Assembly (NCBI GenBank): GCA_024401335.1
Contig: JAKSLH010000018.1
Coordinates: 1 to 58,400 of the forward strand
Direction: 5' to 3'
Length of the DNA stretch: 58,400 nucleotides
Origin: Bacteroidales bacterium
GTDB taxonomy: Bacteria; Bacteroidota; Bacteroidia; Bacteroidales; Marinilabiliaceae
The position numbers and the translations under genes are program-made. The notes under the pieces were generated by a model, which saw only the letters and a program-made list of their open reading frames with translations, was not told where the DNA came from and did not search any database. Shown here one piece after another: positions 42,359 through 52,359 of this stretch (the first letter of the stretch is position 1; each line of letters begins with the position of its first letter).

Positions 42359-43041
42359 TGAAGATACTATTCGCTGATGATGACATAAAATACGCTCTTG
42401 TCTTAAAGAGATTCCTCGAAGCAGAAGGATTTGAGGTGGTTTATGCCGGCAACGGCAATATCGCCCTGGAACTTTACAGGGAGACTCATCCCGACTTGGT
42501 TCTTCTCGATGTCAACATGCCAGAAAAAAACGGCTTCGAAGTTGCTCAGCAGATAAGGTCCAACGACACAAAGACGCTTATCTTCTTCCTTACCGACAGA
42601 GCGGAGATTAACGACAAGCTTCATGGCTTCGAACTAAAGGCTAACGACTATCTGACAAAGCCTTTCTATCCAGAGGAACTTGTTGCCAGAATCAACGAAC
42701 GCTTTGAACGCATAGAAACAGCCAATAAGACACAGGTTTATAGATTCGGACAGACGACGTTCGACTACGCTGCCAGCGAACTCTATACCAACTCTGAGAG
42801 ACAACTGCTAACTCCACGACAGGCCGATGTTCTCAAGGCCCTCGCCTGAAGCATCAACAAACCGGTAGAGAGAGAGACCATTCTAACAACAATATGGGGC
42901 ACCGATTCATACGCCAATTCACTAGCCCTGAATGTCCAGATTGCCCTTATCCGCAAGGCCCTTAAGACAGACACTTCAATTGAAATAAAGACAATACCCA
43001 AGAAGGGATATGTGCTGAGAGAGATAGCAACGACGCCATAG
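42358..43041 (+). pseudogene. OmpR-family response regulator interrupted by an in-frame TGA
   Basis: The frame runs 163 codons, hits TGA at 42847-42849, then continues in the same frame for 63 more codons to TAG at 43039. Residues 1-120 form a full receiver: acidic pocket DDD at 7-9, phospho-acceptor Asp51 (LLDVNMP), Lys about 101 (YLTKPF). The DNA-binding domain begins at about 130. After RQADVLKALA comes the stop, then SINKPVERETILTTIWGTDS, ANSLALNVQIALIRKAL and IPKKGYVLRE, a perfect winged-helix remainder. Total 227 codons, normal for the family. Related proteins often carry Cys near this position. I saw no convincing SECIS hairpin. Nonsense mutation is the simplest reading; readthrough cannot be excluded. 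Confidence 0.85.
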
Positions 43042-43154
43042 AAGACATATAGCAGGGACCGATATGGCAACGACGTCGGCGACACACAAAAACGGTACAA
43101 ATATGTTGACATGTCGGCAAATATGCTTTTATTTGCAATATCAATCAACATAAC

Positions 43155-45581
43155 ATGAAAAAGACTACAGTTCTATCTGCATTGGCCCTCGCAGCTTTGA
43201 CAGCATGCACTCAATCTAATGACAACCAATATGTCATTATCGAACAAGATGGTGCTACATTGGGCTATTCACCTAAATCGGGTATAAAGATTATAGAAAA
43301 GGACGGCCTCAAGTTCAAGGATCTGAACCGCAATGGTGCCCTAGATGCATACGAAGACTGGCGCCTGAGCGTCGAAGAACGCGCTACAGACCTAGCCAAG
43401 CAACTGACACGTGAAGAGATTGCCGGACTGATGCTCTATAGTAGCCATCAGGCTATACCTAACGCGAGCGGATTCAGCGCTGCGACTTGGGGTGGCAAGT
43501 CTTATGCCGAGAGCGGAGCTAATGCATGGGATCTTACTGACCAACAAATAAAATTCCTTACTGAAGACAACTTAAGACATGTGCTGATAACAACAGTAGA
43601 GAGCGCAGAAGTTGCTGCTATGTGGAACAATGCTGCCCAGGCTCTTGTAGAGGGCATGGGACATGGCATACCTAACAACAACTCTAGTGACCCTCGTAAC
43701 TCTGCCGACAACGACTCTGAGTTTAATGCCGGAGGTGGCGGGGCCATATCCATGTGGCCAAATGAACTGGGCATGGGAGCGACATTTGACGCGGGCTTGA
43801 TGCATCTGTTCGGCGAAATAGCTTCTACAGAATACCGTGCCCTCGGCTTTGCCACTTCACTGTCACCACAGATTGATATTGCTACCGACCCTCGCTGGAT
43901 GCGTTTCAATGGCACATACGGAGAGGACGAGGATCTGGTGACTGACATGGCTGTAGCCTACTGCGATGCCTTCCAGACATCAAAGGGTGAAGATGCCATA
44001 TATGGCTCTTGGGGCAAGAACAGCGTAAATGCCATGGCAAAGCACTGGCCTGGTGGCGGTGCTGGCGAAGCTGGACGTGATGCTCATTTCGGACGTGGTA
44101 AATATGCTGTTTACCCAAACAACAACATTGCTAAGCATAAGCAGGCATTCATCAAAGGAGCTCTCAACCTGAACGAAGGAACAGGTCAGGCTGCAGCGCT
44201 GATGCCATACTACACGATATCTGTAGGTCAATCAGACGAGATGGTGGCCAACAACTTCAACCGTGACTTGATAACCAACCAGCTGCGCAATGAGTTGAAC
44301 TATGATGGTGTGATATGTACCGACTGGATGGTGACCGGCGACGAGATACATCCGGGTATTCATAGTGGCAAACCTTGGGGTGTAGAGCATCTTTCTGTGG
44401 CAGAGAGACACTATAAGGCACTGATGGCTGGAGTTGACCAGTTTGGTGGCAACGACGACAAGATGCCTGTGCTCGAAGCATTCAGCATGATGGAGCGCGA
44501 CCTCGGTGAGGAGAAGATGAGAGAACGCATAGAGACATCAGCAAGAAGACTGCTCACTAACATATTCCGCACAGGTCTCTTCGAAAACCCATATCTCGAC
44601 CCTAAGGAGTCGGCCAAAATCGTAGGTAACCCAGAATACATGAAAGCTGGCTACGAGGCTCAGGTGAAGAGTGTAGTGATGCTGAAGAACCACAACCAGA
44701 CATTGCCCCTCGCCGCCGACAAGAGCATAAAGGTCTATATACCACAGCGCACCATTCCTGCACACATGAGTTTCTGGGGCGGCTTGATTGAAGAGCAAGT
44801 AGTGACACCGGTCAAGGAACAGATGGCTCAGAGATATTTCAATACAGTCTCAACGAGCCAAGAGGCTGATGTTGCTATTGTATTCATCGACTCACCTATG
44901 AGCGGATATGGCTACAAGACAAGTGAAGCCTTGAGCAACGAAGAGATGAAGAAGAATGTCATCAAGCAATATGGCGCTATGTATGGCAGGGAGATTGACG
45001 AAAACACACCACTGACCGACCTGTTCCCTGAAGATGACATATTCTTCAAACCAGACAACACAGATATTCCTTGTCCAGATAATGGATACTACCCTATCAG
45101 CCTTCAATACTCCGACTATGTAGCAACAGAAGCTCGCAAGGCCAGTCTCGCAGGAGGTGACCCAGGCGAGATAGGCACCGACCGCAGCTACAAGGGTAAG
45201 GGTGTAAAGACAATAAACAAGGGCGACATGGAACTCGTGAAGCAGATGAGACAAGAGATGGGCGACAAGAAAGTGGTTGTCGTAATCAACTGCTCAAACC
45301 CAGTCGTAATGAGCGAGATAGAACCATATTGCGATGCCATAATAGTAAGATTCGGCATACAGGCACAGGCGGTTCTCGACATCATAACAGGAGTATACGA
45401 ACCAAGCGGCATGCTTCCTTTCCAGATGCCTGCTAACATGGCAACAGTAGAACTTCAGGCGGAAGACACTCCTCGTGACATGATATGCTACAAAGATGCC
45501 GACGGCAACATATATGACTTTGCCTACGGACTAAACTGGAGCGGAGCTATCAGAGACTGGAGATGGGAGAGATATCACTGA
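43155..45581 (+). CDS. Beta-glucosidase-like glycoside hydrolase, GH3, lipoprotein
   Basis: 808 residues. The lipoprotein signal ends ALTACTQ (Cys about 18). After a short linker (FKDLNRNGALDAYEDWRLSV) comes the GH3 N-terminal barrel: LTREEIAGLMLYSS, AMAKHWPGGGAGEAGRDAHF and the nucleophile Asp390 in YDGVICTDWM. The GH3 C-terminal domain follows from about 500 (VVMLKNHNQTLPL). No fibronectin-III domain is seen at the C-terminus; it ends soon after YGLNWSG. Likely releases sugars from beta-linked oligosaccharides, and could work after the GH10 xylanase. A single gene ended by a terminator. Confidence 0.94.
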   Translation: MKKTTVLSALALAALTACTQSNDNQYVIIEQDGATLGYSPKSGIKIIEKDGLKFKDLNRNGALDAYEDWRLSVEERATDLAKQLTREEIAGLMLYSSHQAIPNASGFSAATWGGKSYAESGANAWDLTDQQIKFLTEDNLRHVLITTVESAEVAAMWNNAAQALVEGMGHGIPNNNSSDPRNSADNDSEFNAGGGGAISMWPNELGMGATFDAGLMHLFGEIASTEYRALGFATSLSPQIDIATDPRWMRFNGTYGEDEDLVTDMAVAYCDAFQTSKGEDAIYGSWGKNSVNAMAKHWPGGGAGEAGRDAHFGRGKYAVYPNNNIAKHKQAFIKGALNLNEGTGQAAALMPYYTISVGQSDEMVANNFNRDLITNQLRNELNYDGVICTDWMVTGDEIHPGIHSGKPWGVEHLSVAERHYKALMAGVDQFGGNDDKMPVLEAFSMMERDLGEEKMRERIETSARRLLTNIFRTGLFENPYLDPKESAKIVGNPEYMKAGYEAQVKSVVMLKNHNQTLPLAADKSIKVYIPQRTIPAHMSFWGGLIEEQVVTPVKEQMAQRYFNTVSTSQEADVAIVFIDSPMSGYGYKTSEALSNEEMKKNVIKQYGAMYGREIDENTPLTDLFPEDDIFFKPDNTDIPCPDNGYYPISLQYSDYVATEARKASLAGGDPGEIGTDRSYKGKGVKTINKGDMELVKQMRQEMGDKKVVVVINCSNPVVMSEIEPYCDAIIVRFGIQAQAVLDIITGVYEPSGMLPFQMPANMATVELQAEDTPRDMICYKDADGNIYDFAYGLNWSGAIRDWRWERYH

Positions 45582-45605
45582 TTCCGAAAACCAGTATATA
45601 CAAAA

Positions 45606-45638
45606 CAAAGCCCCCGCCAAACAGACGAGGGCTTTTTT
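45606..45638 (+). terminator. Terminator after the GH3 gene
   Basis: AAAGCCC and GGGCTTT pair around CCGCCAAACAGACGA, followed by T6. The 180 bp that follow (to 45818) hold only a weak promoter-like TACATTAG. Confidence 0.85.
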
Positions 45639-45818
45639 AGTTCAGCATATTTCAGAGACAACACATAAAGACATGTCACTTGTCATCTATAAAACAATCC
45701 TTCAATAACATATAGATATAATCATTGACTACACAGACAAAAAAACAAGGAAACACGCTCGCCAAGTGTTAACTTTTTTATACATTAGCGACCCGTAACT
45801 ATAAATAATACATTGTCC

Positions 45819-47591
45819 ATGAAAAAAGCATCTAGCTTACAGACCATTGTTCTAATCCCATTTATTTTTGTAATGGTCATCACTCTTGGCGCATGTTGTG
45901 CACTCTATATATGGCAATCTGACATTATCGGGGTGTTCCTCATGAACGAAATAAACACAAAGATAACCGCAACAGGTGTCGATCTCCAAGAGAAGAACGA
46001 TCGACTTGTCAAGTCTGCTAAACAGCTCAGTATCGACTATGTCGAACTCTATGATGCCATAGAAAACGGCGACGAAGCCGCTATCGCTAAAGAAATGGAA
46101 TGGACAATGGCTATGAGTGGCTTGTCTGGATATATATATACCGACCTCAACGGTAATGTTCTCGCATCAACAATCACTAATATCAACAGAGAGAAGCTCG
46201 ACGAGGTATTGGAGGCTGTGAGGGAGAGGGAAACAGTTACTGGATGTGGCTTGTTCGGCGACAAGACCGTTTGCGAATTTGTATCGTCGATAGTTACACG
46301 TAACGACACCAATGAAGATATTGGCATAGCGACACTGCTTGGCTTCAACGCTACTGACCAGAAGACTATCGAAACACTTAAACAACAGTTCAGCGTTGAT
46401 GTATATGTATTTGCTGGCATCGAATGTTATGCGACAACAAGTCAGATAGATCTTTCTATGGCTCGCCTCATTGACGATGCCCAACGCACATGTGAAGAGG
46501 GAGAGATGTGGGTCGGACCATGTCCGCACGACGGAGTAGTAGACTATTTCGCTTGCGTGCCGCTAAAGGACTGCAACGGCAAGACTGCCGCCATATTGAC
46601 TTTCCAGCTCATCGAATGGCTATCAAGCGAAATTGTCAGTTCCATGAAGACCATCGCCATATGCCTCATCGTTGCCATGACACTTTTATGCCTCTTCATG
46701 TTCTGGTATCTTCGCAGAAAATTGGTTAGCCCTATGAAGGTTCTCTCTAAGGACGTGGCACAAATGGCGACCGGCGATTTGACTATGCACATCAACGAGA
46801 CGAACTCGTGCGAGGAGATAGCCAACGTACGCAACGACATCAACGACATGAAGCACAAGATGCTCAACGTGTTGAAGCCTGCAGTCTCTACAACTAACTA
46901 CATCACTTCTTCCATTGGGCAGCTGACCAATTCGGCCATGAGCATGTCCGACGCAGCCAACCGCCAGGCTGCTTCACTTGAAGAGATTTCCAGCTCAATG
47001 GAAGAGATGGGCGCCAATATTCAGCAGAACACTGAAAATGCCGTTAATACTAACAAACTGGCAGAAGAGATAAACACTCGCGTGGGACAGCTTGGAAACT
47101 CGTCTAATGCTAGCTACTCAGCAATACAGGACATTGCCGACAATATCGTTGCTATCAACGAACTTGTGATGCAGACCAACATCCTTGCTCTCAACGCCTC
47201 TGTAGAGGCTGCCCGCGCTGGCGAACAGGGTAAGGGCTTCGCCGTTGTCGCTAAAGAGGTGGGCCGCCTAGCCGACCAGACTCATGTCACTGCAGACAGC
47301 ATCAACGAAACAGCTAATGTGGGTATCAGTGAGGTTGAGACATCCAACAAGGATGTTAAGGAATTGCTCCCTATGATCGAAAACGTGACTAGCCTCATCA
47401 AGGAGATCACAGCGGCTAGCGTTGAGCAGAATGCCGGCGTAGTACAGGTTAATTCTGCGATACTCGACCTCAACCGCGTAACACAGGAAAATGCGGCCAA
47501 CGCTGAAGAGGTAGCAGCTAACGCACAGGATCTGCAGCGTACCTTGGCTGAACTTAACCAGGCATTAGCTATTTTCAAGGTCAACGATTAA
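45819..47591 (+). CDS. Methyl-accepting chemotaxis-like transducer 3
   Basis: 590 residues from the ATG at 45819, preferred to an in-frame TTG at 45813. TM1 at about 8-32, a Cache-like sensor ([20 protein letters not shown]) of about 240 residues, TM2 at about 278-300, HAMP ([20 protein letters not shown]) and a signalling domain with tip [20 protein letters not shown]. The C-terminus is ALAIFKVND, with no tether pentapeptide. Sensor and helix bundle resemble transducer 2, suggesting a duplication. A single gene ended by a long hairpin shared with the polysaccharide operon. Output partner not visible here. Confidence 0.92.
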   Translation: MKKASSLQTIVLIPFIFVMVITLGACCALYIWQSDIIGVFLMNEINTKITATGVDLQEKNDRLVKSAKQLSIDYVELYDAIENGDEAAIAKEMEWTMAMSGLSGYIYTDLNGNVLASTITNINREKLDEVLEAVRERETVTGCGLFGDKTVCEFVSSIVTRNDTNEDIGIATLLGFNATDQKTIETLKQQFSVDVYVFAGIECYATTSQIDLSMARLIDDAQRTCEEGEMWVGPCPHDGVVDYFACVPLKDCNGKTAAILTFQLIEWLSSEIVSSMKTIAICLIVAMTLLCLFMFWYLRRKLVSPMKVLSKDVAQMATGDLTMHINETNSCEEIANVRNDINDMKHKMLNVLKPAVSTTNYITSSIGQLTNSAMSMSDAANRQAASLEEISSSMEEMGANIQQNTENAVNTNKLAEEINTRVGQLGNSSNASYSAIQDIADNIVAINELVMQTNILALNASVEAARAGEQGKGFAVVAKEVGRLADQTHVTADSINETANVGISEVETSNKDVKELLPMIENVTSLIKEITAASVEQNAGVVQVNSAILDLNRVTQENAANAEEVAANAQDLQRTLAELNQALAIFKVND

Positions 47592-47615
47592 GCTTACTGT
47601 ACTACACAAAAAGAA

Positions 47616-47658
47616 CAGGCCTCTTGGAACATGATGTTCACAAGAGGCCTGATATTTT
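47616..47658. terminator. Bidirectional terminator between transducer 3 and manA
   Basis: CAGGCCTCTTG (47616-47626) and CAAGAGGCCTG (47641-47651) pair perfectly, with an inner GAACA/TGTTC stem, then ATATTTTT. It lies between convergent units. Confidence 0.9.
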
Positions 47659-47676
47659 TCTCTTATATCAATAACT

Positions 47677-48738
47677 CTATCGCTTGATGACACGCATCAC
47701 CTTGCGTAGCATACGCGACTTGAATAGAAGACGTTTGATTGTCGGACGACGATTGTCTATATAAATCTCAAGAAGCTGCGAACTTTCTTCTACAGGAACT
47801 ACATCATAGTCGGCTACCGATGCTGGAATGAGGCAGCTGTAACCGGCCTTTACAGACACTGTCTCGCCACCGTTTCTAGGGACTATGTCACATCGTCCAG
47901 ATATACATGTATAGATGAGGAACGTGTCATACTTGAACATCTTACGATGGAACTTCCTGTCAACCTGAAGCATCTTGACCTTAAAGTATGGACTGTCTAT
48001 AATGCGTTCCGGACGGTTAACACTTGTACGATAGTGAGTCAGATAATCGTCCTTCACCGAATAATCGATAGCATCAGCCGCTAGTTCTGTATGCAGTTCA
48101 CGTGGCTTGCCGTCAAGCCCTGGACGATTATAATCGAATATGCGATATGTAATGTCACTACTCTGCTGCACCTCTGCCAAAAGTATTCCGCTACCTATAG
48201 CATGCACTCGTCCAGCAGGTATATAGAACACATCTCCTCGTTGCACCTCATGACGAGCCAAGACATCACATATCGTACCATCTGCCACTCGCTGACGGTA
48301 CTCTTCTTTCGTAATAGACTGTCGAAAACCTGCATACAGATACGAGCCTGGCTTAGCATCAATGACATACCACATCTCTGTCTTGCCAAACTTACCATGT
48401 CGAGCCTTGGCCAATTCATCATTAGGATGAACCTGAATACTCAAGTCACTATTTGAATCAATGAATTTGACAAGAAGAGGAAATTTACCTCCATATCTGT
48501 TAGCCACCGCCTTACCTAGCAAAGCCTCACCATATTCAGCAACAACGCCCACCAAATCGCGACCAGCAAGAGGGCCATTGGCCACAATGCTGCTACTCGA
48601 TTCGACAGCGCTCACCTCCCAACTTTCACCTATGGGCTCATCGTTCGCCTCCATACCTTTCATAGGTCGGAGACGACTACCACCCCAGACGATGCGATGG
48701 AGATTGGCTTCAAACAATAATGGGTAAAGCATAAACAT
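47677..48738 (-). CDS. manA: Mannose-6-phosphate isomerase, class I
   Basis: Interconverts fructose-6-P and mannose-6-P. 353 residues. The zinc-site segment SIQVHPNDELA and FGKTEMWYVI are conserved, as is the active-site region EVQQSSDITYRIFDYNRPG. It opens LYPLLFEANLHRIVWGG, as in the short class I enzymes. Last gene of the minus-strand polysaccharide operon, 10 bp after ugd, so it probably feeds GDP-mannose-type precursors. Other reading: general mannose metabolism. Confidence 0.94.
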   Translation of the reverse strand: MFMLYPLLFEANLHRIVWGGSRLRPMKGMEANDEPIGESWEVSAVESSSSIVANGPLAGRDLVGVVAEYGEALLGKAVANRYGGKFPLLVKFIDSNSDLSIQVHPNDELAKARHGKFGKTEMWYVIDAKPGSYLYAGFRQSITKEEYRQRVADGTICDVLARHEVQRGDVFYIPAGRVHAIGSGILLAEVQQSSDITYRIFDYNRPGLDGKPRELHTELAADAIDYSVKDDYLTHYRTSVNRPERIIDSPYFKVKMLQVDRKFHRKMFKYDTFLIYTCISGRCDIVPRNGGETVSVKAGYSCLIPASVADYDVVPVEESSQLLEIYIDNRRPTIKRLLFKSRMLRKVMRVIKR

Positions 48739-48748
48739 GTTCTCTTAT

Positions 48749-50035
48749 TTAATCGCGGCCGAACAAATCTCGCGTATAAACCTTCTCCTTGATGTCATCT
48801 AGACAAGCATCATAACGGTTGGCAACAACAGCTTGGCTCAATTCCTTGAACTTGGCCAAGTCATTGACCACTCTTGAACCGAAGAATGTAGTGCCGTCTT
48901 CGAGTGTTGGCTCATAGATGATCACGTTGGCGCCCTTTGCCTTGATACGCTTCATCACGCCCTGAATAGAGCTCTGACGGAAATTATCGGAATTCGATTT
49001 CATGGTGAGGCGATATACTCCTATTGTACACTCTTTCTCTGCCGCCGCACTGAAGTCTCCTCGGTTATAATAGTCATAATAACCTGCCATGCGAAGCACA
49101 CGGTCGGCTATGAAATCCTTACGTGTACGGTTGCTCTCTACAATGGCCGACATCATCTGCTGTGGAACATCGGCGTAGTTGGCAAGAAGCTGCTTTGTAT
49201 CCTTTGGCAAGCAATAGCCACCATAGCCAAAAGATGGGTTGTTATAGTGTGTACCGATACGTGGATCAAGACCGACGCCATTGATTATCTGCTGTGTAGA
49301 AAGGCCCTTCATCTCTGCATATGTATCAAGCTCATTGAAATAGCTCACACGCAAAGCAAGATATGTGTTGGCAAACAGTTTCACGGCCTCCGCCTCTGTC
49401 AGACCCATGAAGAGTGTATCAACATCTGGCTTGAGCGCTCCTTCCTGTAGCAACTTAGCAAACACCTCTGCTGCCTTCTTGAGTTTCTCCGCATGGGCCT
49501 CTGTGATACCACATCTGTCGGCCTTTGGAGAACCAACGATTATGCGCGAAGGATAGAGGTTGTCATAGAGTGCCTTCGACTCTCTGAGGAACTCTGGAGA
49601 GAACAGCAAATTGAGCTCTGGACCATATTTCTTATAGAGATTCTCTGTATAGCCTACCGGTATAGTCGACTTGATAATCATCACCGCATTTGGATTGACC
49701 TTCATAACAAGTTCTATAACCTCCTCTACATGGCTAGTGTCGAAGTAGTTCTTCACCGGATCATAGTTAGTCGGAGCAGCAATCACAACAAAGTCTGCAC
49801 CAGCATATGCAGAAGCGCCATCAAGTGTGGCGGTGAGATCTAGCTGCTTCTCTGCCAGATATTTCTCGATGTAGTCATCCTGTATCGGTGACTTCTTGCT
49901 GTTGATAAGATCTACCTTCTCCTTTATGACATCTACAGCAACGACCTTATGATGCTGAGCCAACAATGTAGCTATCGACAAGCCCACATAGCCTGTACCG
50001 GCTACACCTACCTCTATTTCAGAAAAATCTCTCAT
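48749..50035 (-). CDS. ugd: UDP-glucose 6-dehydrogenase
   Basis: Oxidises UDP-glucose to UDP-glucuronate with NAD. 428 residues. Rossmann motif [11 protein letters not shown] (about 10-20), catalytic Cys275 in [12 protein letters not shown], conserved Lys221 region ([19 protein letters not shown]) and a C-terminal UDP-binding domain ([19 protein letters not shown]). It fits the shorter E. coli/Klebsiella type. It supplies uronic acid for the polysaccharide. About 70 bp separate it from glf, with a perfect AAGACGT/ACGTCTT palindrome at 50059-50074 that may mark a transcript boundary. Confidence 0.94.
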   Translation of the reverse strand: MRDFSEIEVGVAGTGYVGLSIATLLAQHHKVVAVDVIKEKVDLINSKKSPIQDDYIEKYLAEKQLDLTATLDGASAYAGADFVVIAAPTNYDPVKNYFDTSHVEEVIELVMKVNPNAVMIIKSTIPVGYTENLYKKYGPELNLLFSPEFLRESKALYDNLYPSRIIVGSPKADRCGITEAHAEKLKKAAEVFAKLLQEGALKPDVDTLFMGLTEAEAVKLFANTYLALRVSYFNELDTYAEMKGLSTQQIINGVGLDPRIGTHYNNPSFGYGGYCLPKDTKQLLANYADVPQQMMSAIVESNRTRKDFIADRVLRMAGYYDYYNRGDFSAAAEKECTIGVYRLTMKSNSDNFRQSSIQGVMKRIKAKGANVIIYEPTLEDGTTFFGSRVVNDLAKFKELSQAVVANRYDACLDDIKEKVYTRDLFGRD

Positions 50036-50106
50036 GCTTATTACGATTGTATGATTTTAAGACGTCAACGTCTTACTTACATTCTTTACGAATAACAAAT
50101 ATATAA

Positions 50107-51225
50107 TTAAATATCCATATTAAGCACTATCTCAATGACTGGAGCCATATCATAGTACTTGTATGTTCCAAGTCGTCCACCAAATATCACGTCCTTCTCC
50201 TTCTCCGCCAACTGACGATATGCCTCTGCCAAGGCATTGTTCTTATCGTTATTGACAGGATAGTATGGTTCCATACCGTCTTTATATTCTGTAGAATACT
50301 CCTCAGAAACGACAGTCTTCGGACAGTCATATACTGCCTGACCAAACATCTCAAAATGCTTATGCTCGATGACGCGAGTGTATGGCACCTCACGCTCGGT
50401 ATAGTTGACCACAGCATTGCCCTGGAAGTTAGGAGTATCTTCGACACGAGTCTGGAACGACACAGTTCGCCAATCCAGCTTGCCCAGCTTAAAGTCAAAA
50501 TACTCATCAACGGCACCTGTATAGACCAATTTATCCGCTATCTCACGCCAGTTATCCTTATACTCCTTAAAGAAATCAACAGAAGTCTTTGTCTCTATGC
50601 CCTCTAGCAGACCATCTATGAGCTTATTATATCCGCCCTCTGGAATGCCCTGATATTTATCGTTGAAGTAATTGTTGTCAAATATCAGACGAACAGGCAG
50701 ACGCTTGATGATGAAAGCCGGCAATTCTGTGCAGCTTCTACCCCACTGCTTCTCTGTATAGCCCTTGATAAGCTTCTCAAAGATATCTTTACCAACAAGA
50801 GTCAACGCCTGCTCCTCCAGGTTCTGAGGCTCCCGTCCGTTCAATGCAGCTACCGCCTCTGCCTTTTGCTCCTCTATCTTTGCCACAGCCTCAGCTGGGG
50901 TCTTCACTCCCCACATCTGATAAAAGGTATTCATATTGAATGGCAAATTATACAACTTGCCTTTGTAATTTGCTACCGGACAGTTAGTATAACGGTTGAA
51001 CTCTACTATCGAGTTGACAAAATCCCATACCTTCTTGTTGTTTGTATGAAAGATATGTGCACCATACTTATGCACATTTATTCCCTCTATATTCTCACAA
51101 TAGACATTACCACCCAACTGTGGACGCTTGTCTATAACAAGACATCTCTTGCCTGCTTTCTTGGCCTTGTAAGCAAATGTAGCTCCAAAAAGTCCAGAGC
51201 CAACTATCAAATAATCATATTTCAT
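50107..51225 (-). CDS. glf: UDP-galactopyranose mutase
   Basis: Converts UDP-galactopyranose to UDP-galactofuranose with reduced FAD. 372 residues. FAD motif YLIVGSGLFGATFA at the N-terminus, then KYGAHIFHTNNKKVWDF (substrate-binding His), KQWGRSCTELPAFIIKRLPV and a C-terminal FGGRLGTYKYYDM, all hallmarks. It indicates a galactofuranose-containing glycan. It follows the GT4 gene by 18 bp in the operon. Confidence 0.96.
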   Translation of the reverse strand: MKYDYLIVGSGLFGATFAYKAKKAGKRCLVIDKRPQLGGNVYCENIEGINVHKYGAHIFHTNNKKVWDFVNSIVEFNRYTNCPVANYKGKLYNLPFNMNTFYQMWGVKTPAEAVAKIEEQKAEAVAALNGREPQNLEEQALTLVGKDIFEKLIKGYTEKQWGRSCTELPAFIIKRLPVRLIFDNNYFNDKYQGIPEGGYNKLIDGLLEGIETKTSVDFFKEYKDNWREIADKLVYTGAVDEYFDFKLGKLDWRTVSFQTRVEDTPNFQGNAVVNYTEREVPYTRVIEHKHFEMFGQAVYDCPKTVVSEEYSTEYKDGMEPYYPVNNDKNNALAEAYRQLAEKEKDVIFGGRLGTYKYYDMAPVIEIVLNMDI

Positions 51226-51243
51226 ATCTAAAAATGTCTATTA

Positions 51244-52359
51244 TTAGCCTTTAAGTTTCTCTATAAAATATTCAGCTACTGCTCTACCCGAGATCGTACT
51301 CTCACTCCATTTCATTCGTTCCTCTACAGTCGCTCTAATATAGTTCTTTTTTCCCATACATATCTCTATCCTGTTCTTCAGATCTTCTGCATCATCACTC
51401 CTAAATGGCAATCCACAATAGTTGCCTAGCTCACCGCCCCATATAGCCAACTTGTTAATAAGATAACGGGCGCCAACATGGTCGCTACAAATAACAAACA
51501 ACCCCATCGACAAGGCCTCATTGACTACCGCTCCCCAACCATCATGACGTGACGGAAGCACCAGCACATCAGCCTTCATCATGTAATCTGCCACTTTATT
51601 CATCGGCTGACTGCCGTGAAACTTGACATCTACTCTTTTCTCCCTCGCATAATCTTCCAAGGTCCATCTGTCCCGCCCATGCCCTATAACATCAAGCGAC
51701 ACTCTACCCTCACGTCCCTTTATCAACGACAACGCCTTAATAAGCACCTTTACATTCTTGCGATGACACAACTCACCTACATATATGAGATGCAACTTGT
51801 CATCTTTCGGACGTTCAGCCTCTGGCAACTGTGTCTTGAGGTCCGTACAATACATGAAAGGCCATACCTTCCATCTTCTGTTCCATGCTTTATAGTATTT
51901 TACAAACCTGTCACCAGTAACAAACACATTATCTATATGCCTAGTGAGAATCCAATCTCTCAAAGCGAATCTGATACCATGCATCCATAATGGCTTCTCA
52001 TATATCATCGGAGGCTCCGTCATCACATCTCGCTTCACATTGTAACCCAACGACATATGCAACCATCTCGCCACCTGTTTGAAGGCATTTATCCCAGCAA
52101 AGACACAGTGAGTATCAGTCCCTTCATGTGTCTTTAGCAACTCTTCTACTCTGTCATCCGATGGATCTATAAGGAAATGCACCCTGTTGTCTGTCATATT
52201 GTCCGCTGCATTCCATCCCATATCAACTCGTTCGTCGATATCTATATATGGAGCAACAAAAGCAACATACTCCACATCTTCATGATGTGAAAGAGCATTT
52301 ATATATGGCATCTGGTGTGGCGACACACACAGGTTGAAGAAGATCAGCTTCATAGTCAA
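51244..52359 (-). CDS. Glycosyltransferase family 4 (GT-B)
   Basis: 371 residues, cytoplasmic or membrane-associated. The C-terminal Rossmann half is clear: LHLIYVGELCHRKNVKVLIK, VSLDVIGHGRDR, VDVKFHGSQPMNKVADYM and the nucleotide-sugar site VLVLPSRHDGWGAVVNEALS with the E-x7-E pattern. The N-terminal half is divergent. It transfers a sugar in repeat-unit assembly; donor and acceptor unknown. The start abuts the stop of the polymerase gene (52360), so translation is coupled. Confidence 0.9.
   Translation of the reverse strand: MTMKLIFFNLCVSPHQMPYINALSHHEDVEYVAFVAPYIDIDERVDMGWNAADNMTDNRVHFLIDPSDDRVEELLKTHEGTDTHCVFAGINAFKQVARWLHMSLGYNVKRDVMTEPPMIYEKPLWMHGIRFALRDWILTRHIDNVFVTGDRFVKYYKAWNRRWKVWPFMYCTDLKTQLPEAERPKDDKLHLIYVGELCHRKNVKVLIKALSLIKGREGRVSLDVIGHGRDRWTLEDYAREKRVDVKFHGSQPMNKVADYMMKADVLVLPSRHDGWGAVVNEALSMGLFVICSDHVGARYLINKLAIWGGELGNYCGLPFRSDDAEDLKNRIEICMGKKNYIRATVEERMKWSESTISGRAVAEYFIEKLKG

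Noticed and set aside
42850-42900. Possible SECIS hairpin after the in-frame TGA of the regulator
   Set aside because: Only a weak GGT/ACC pairing around an AGAGAGA loop can be drawn, not a convincing bacterial SECIS, so selenocysteine is kept only as a minor option.
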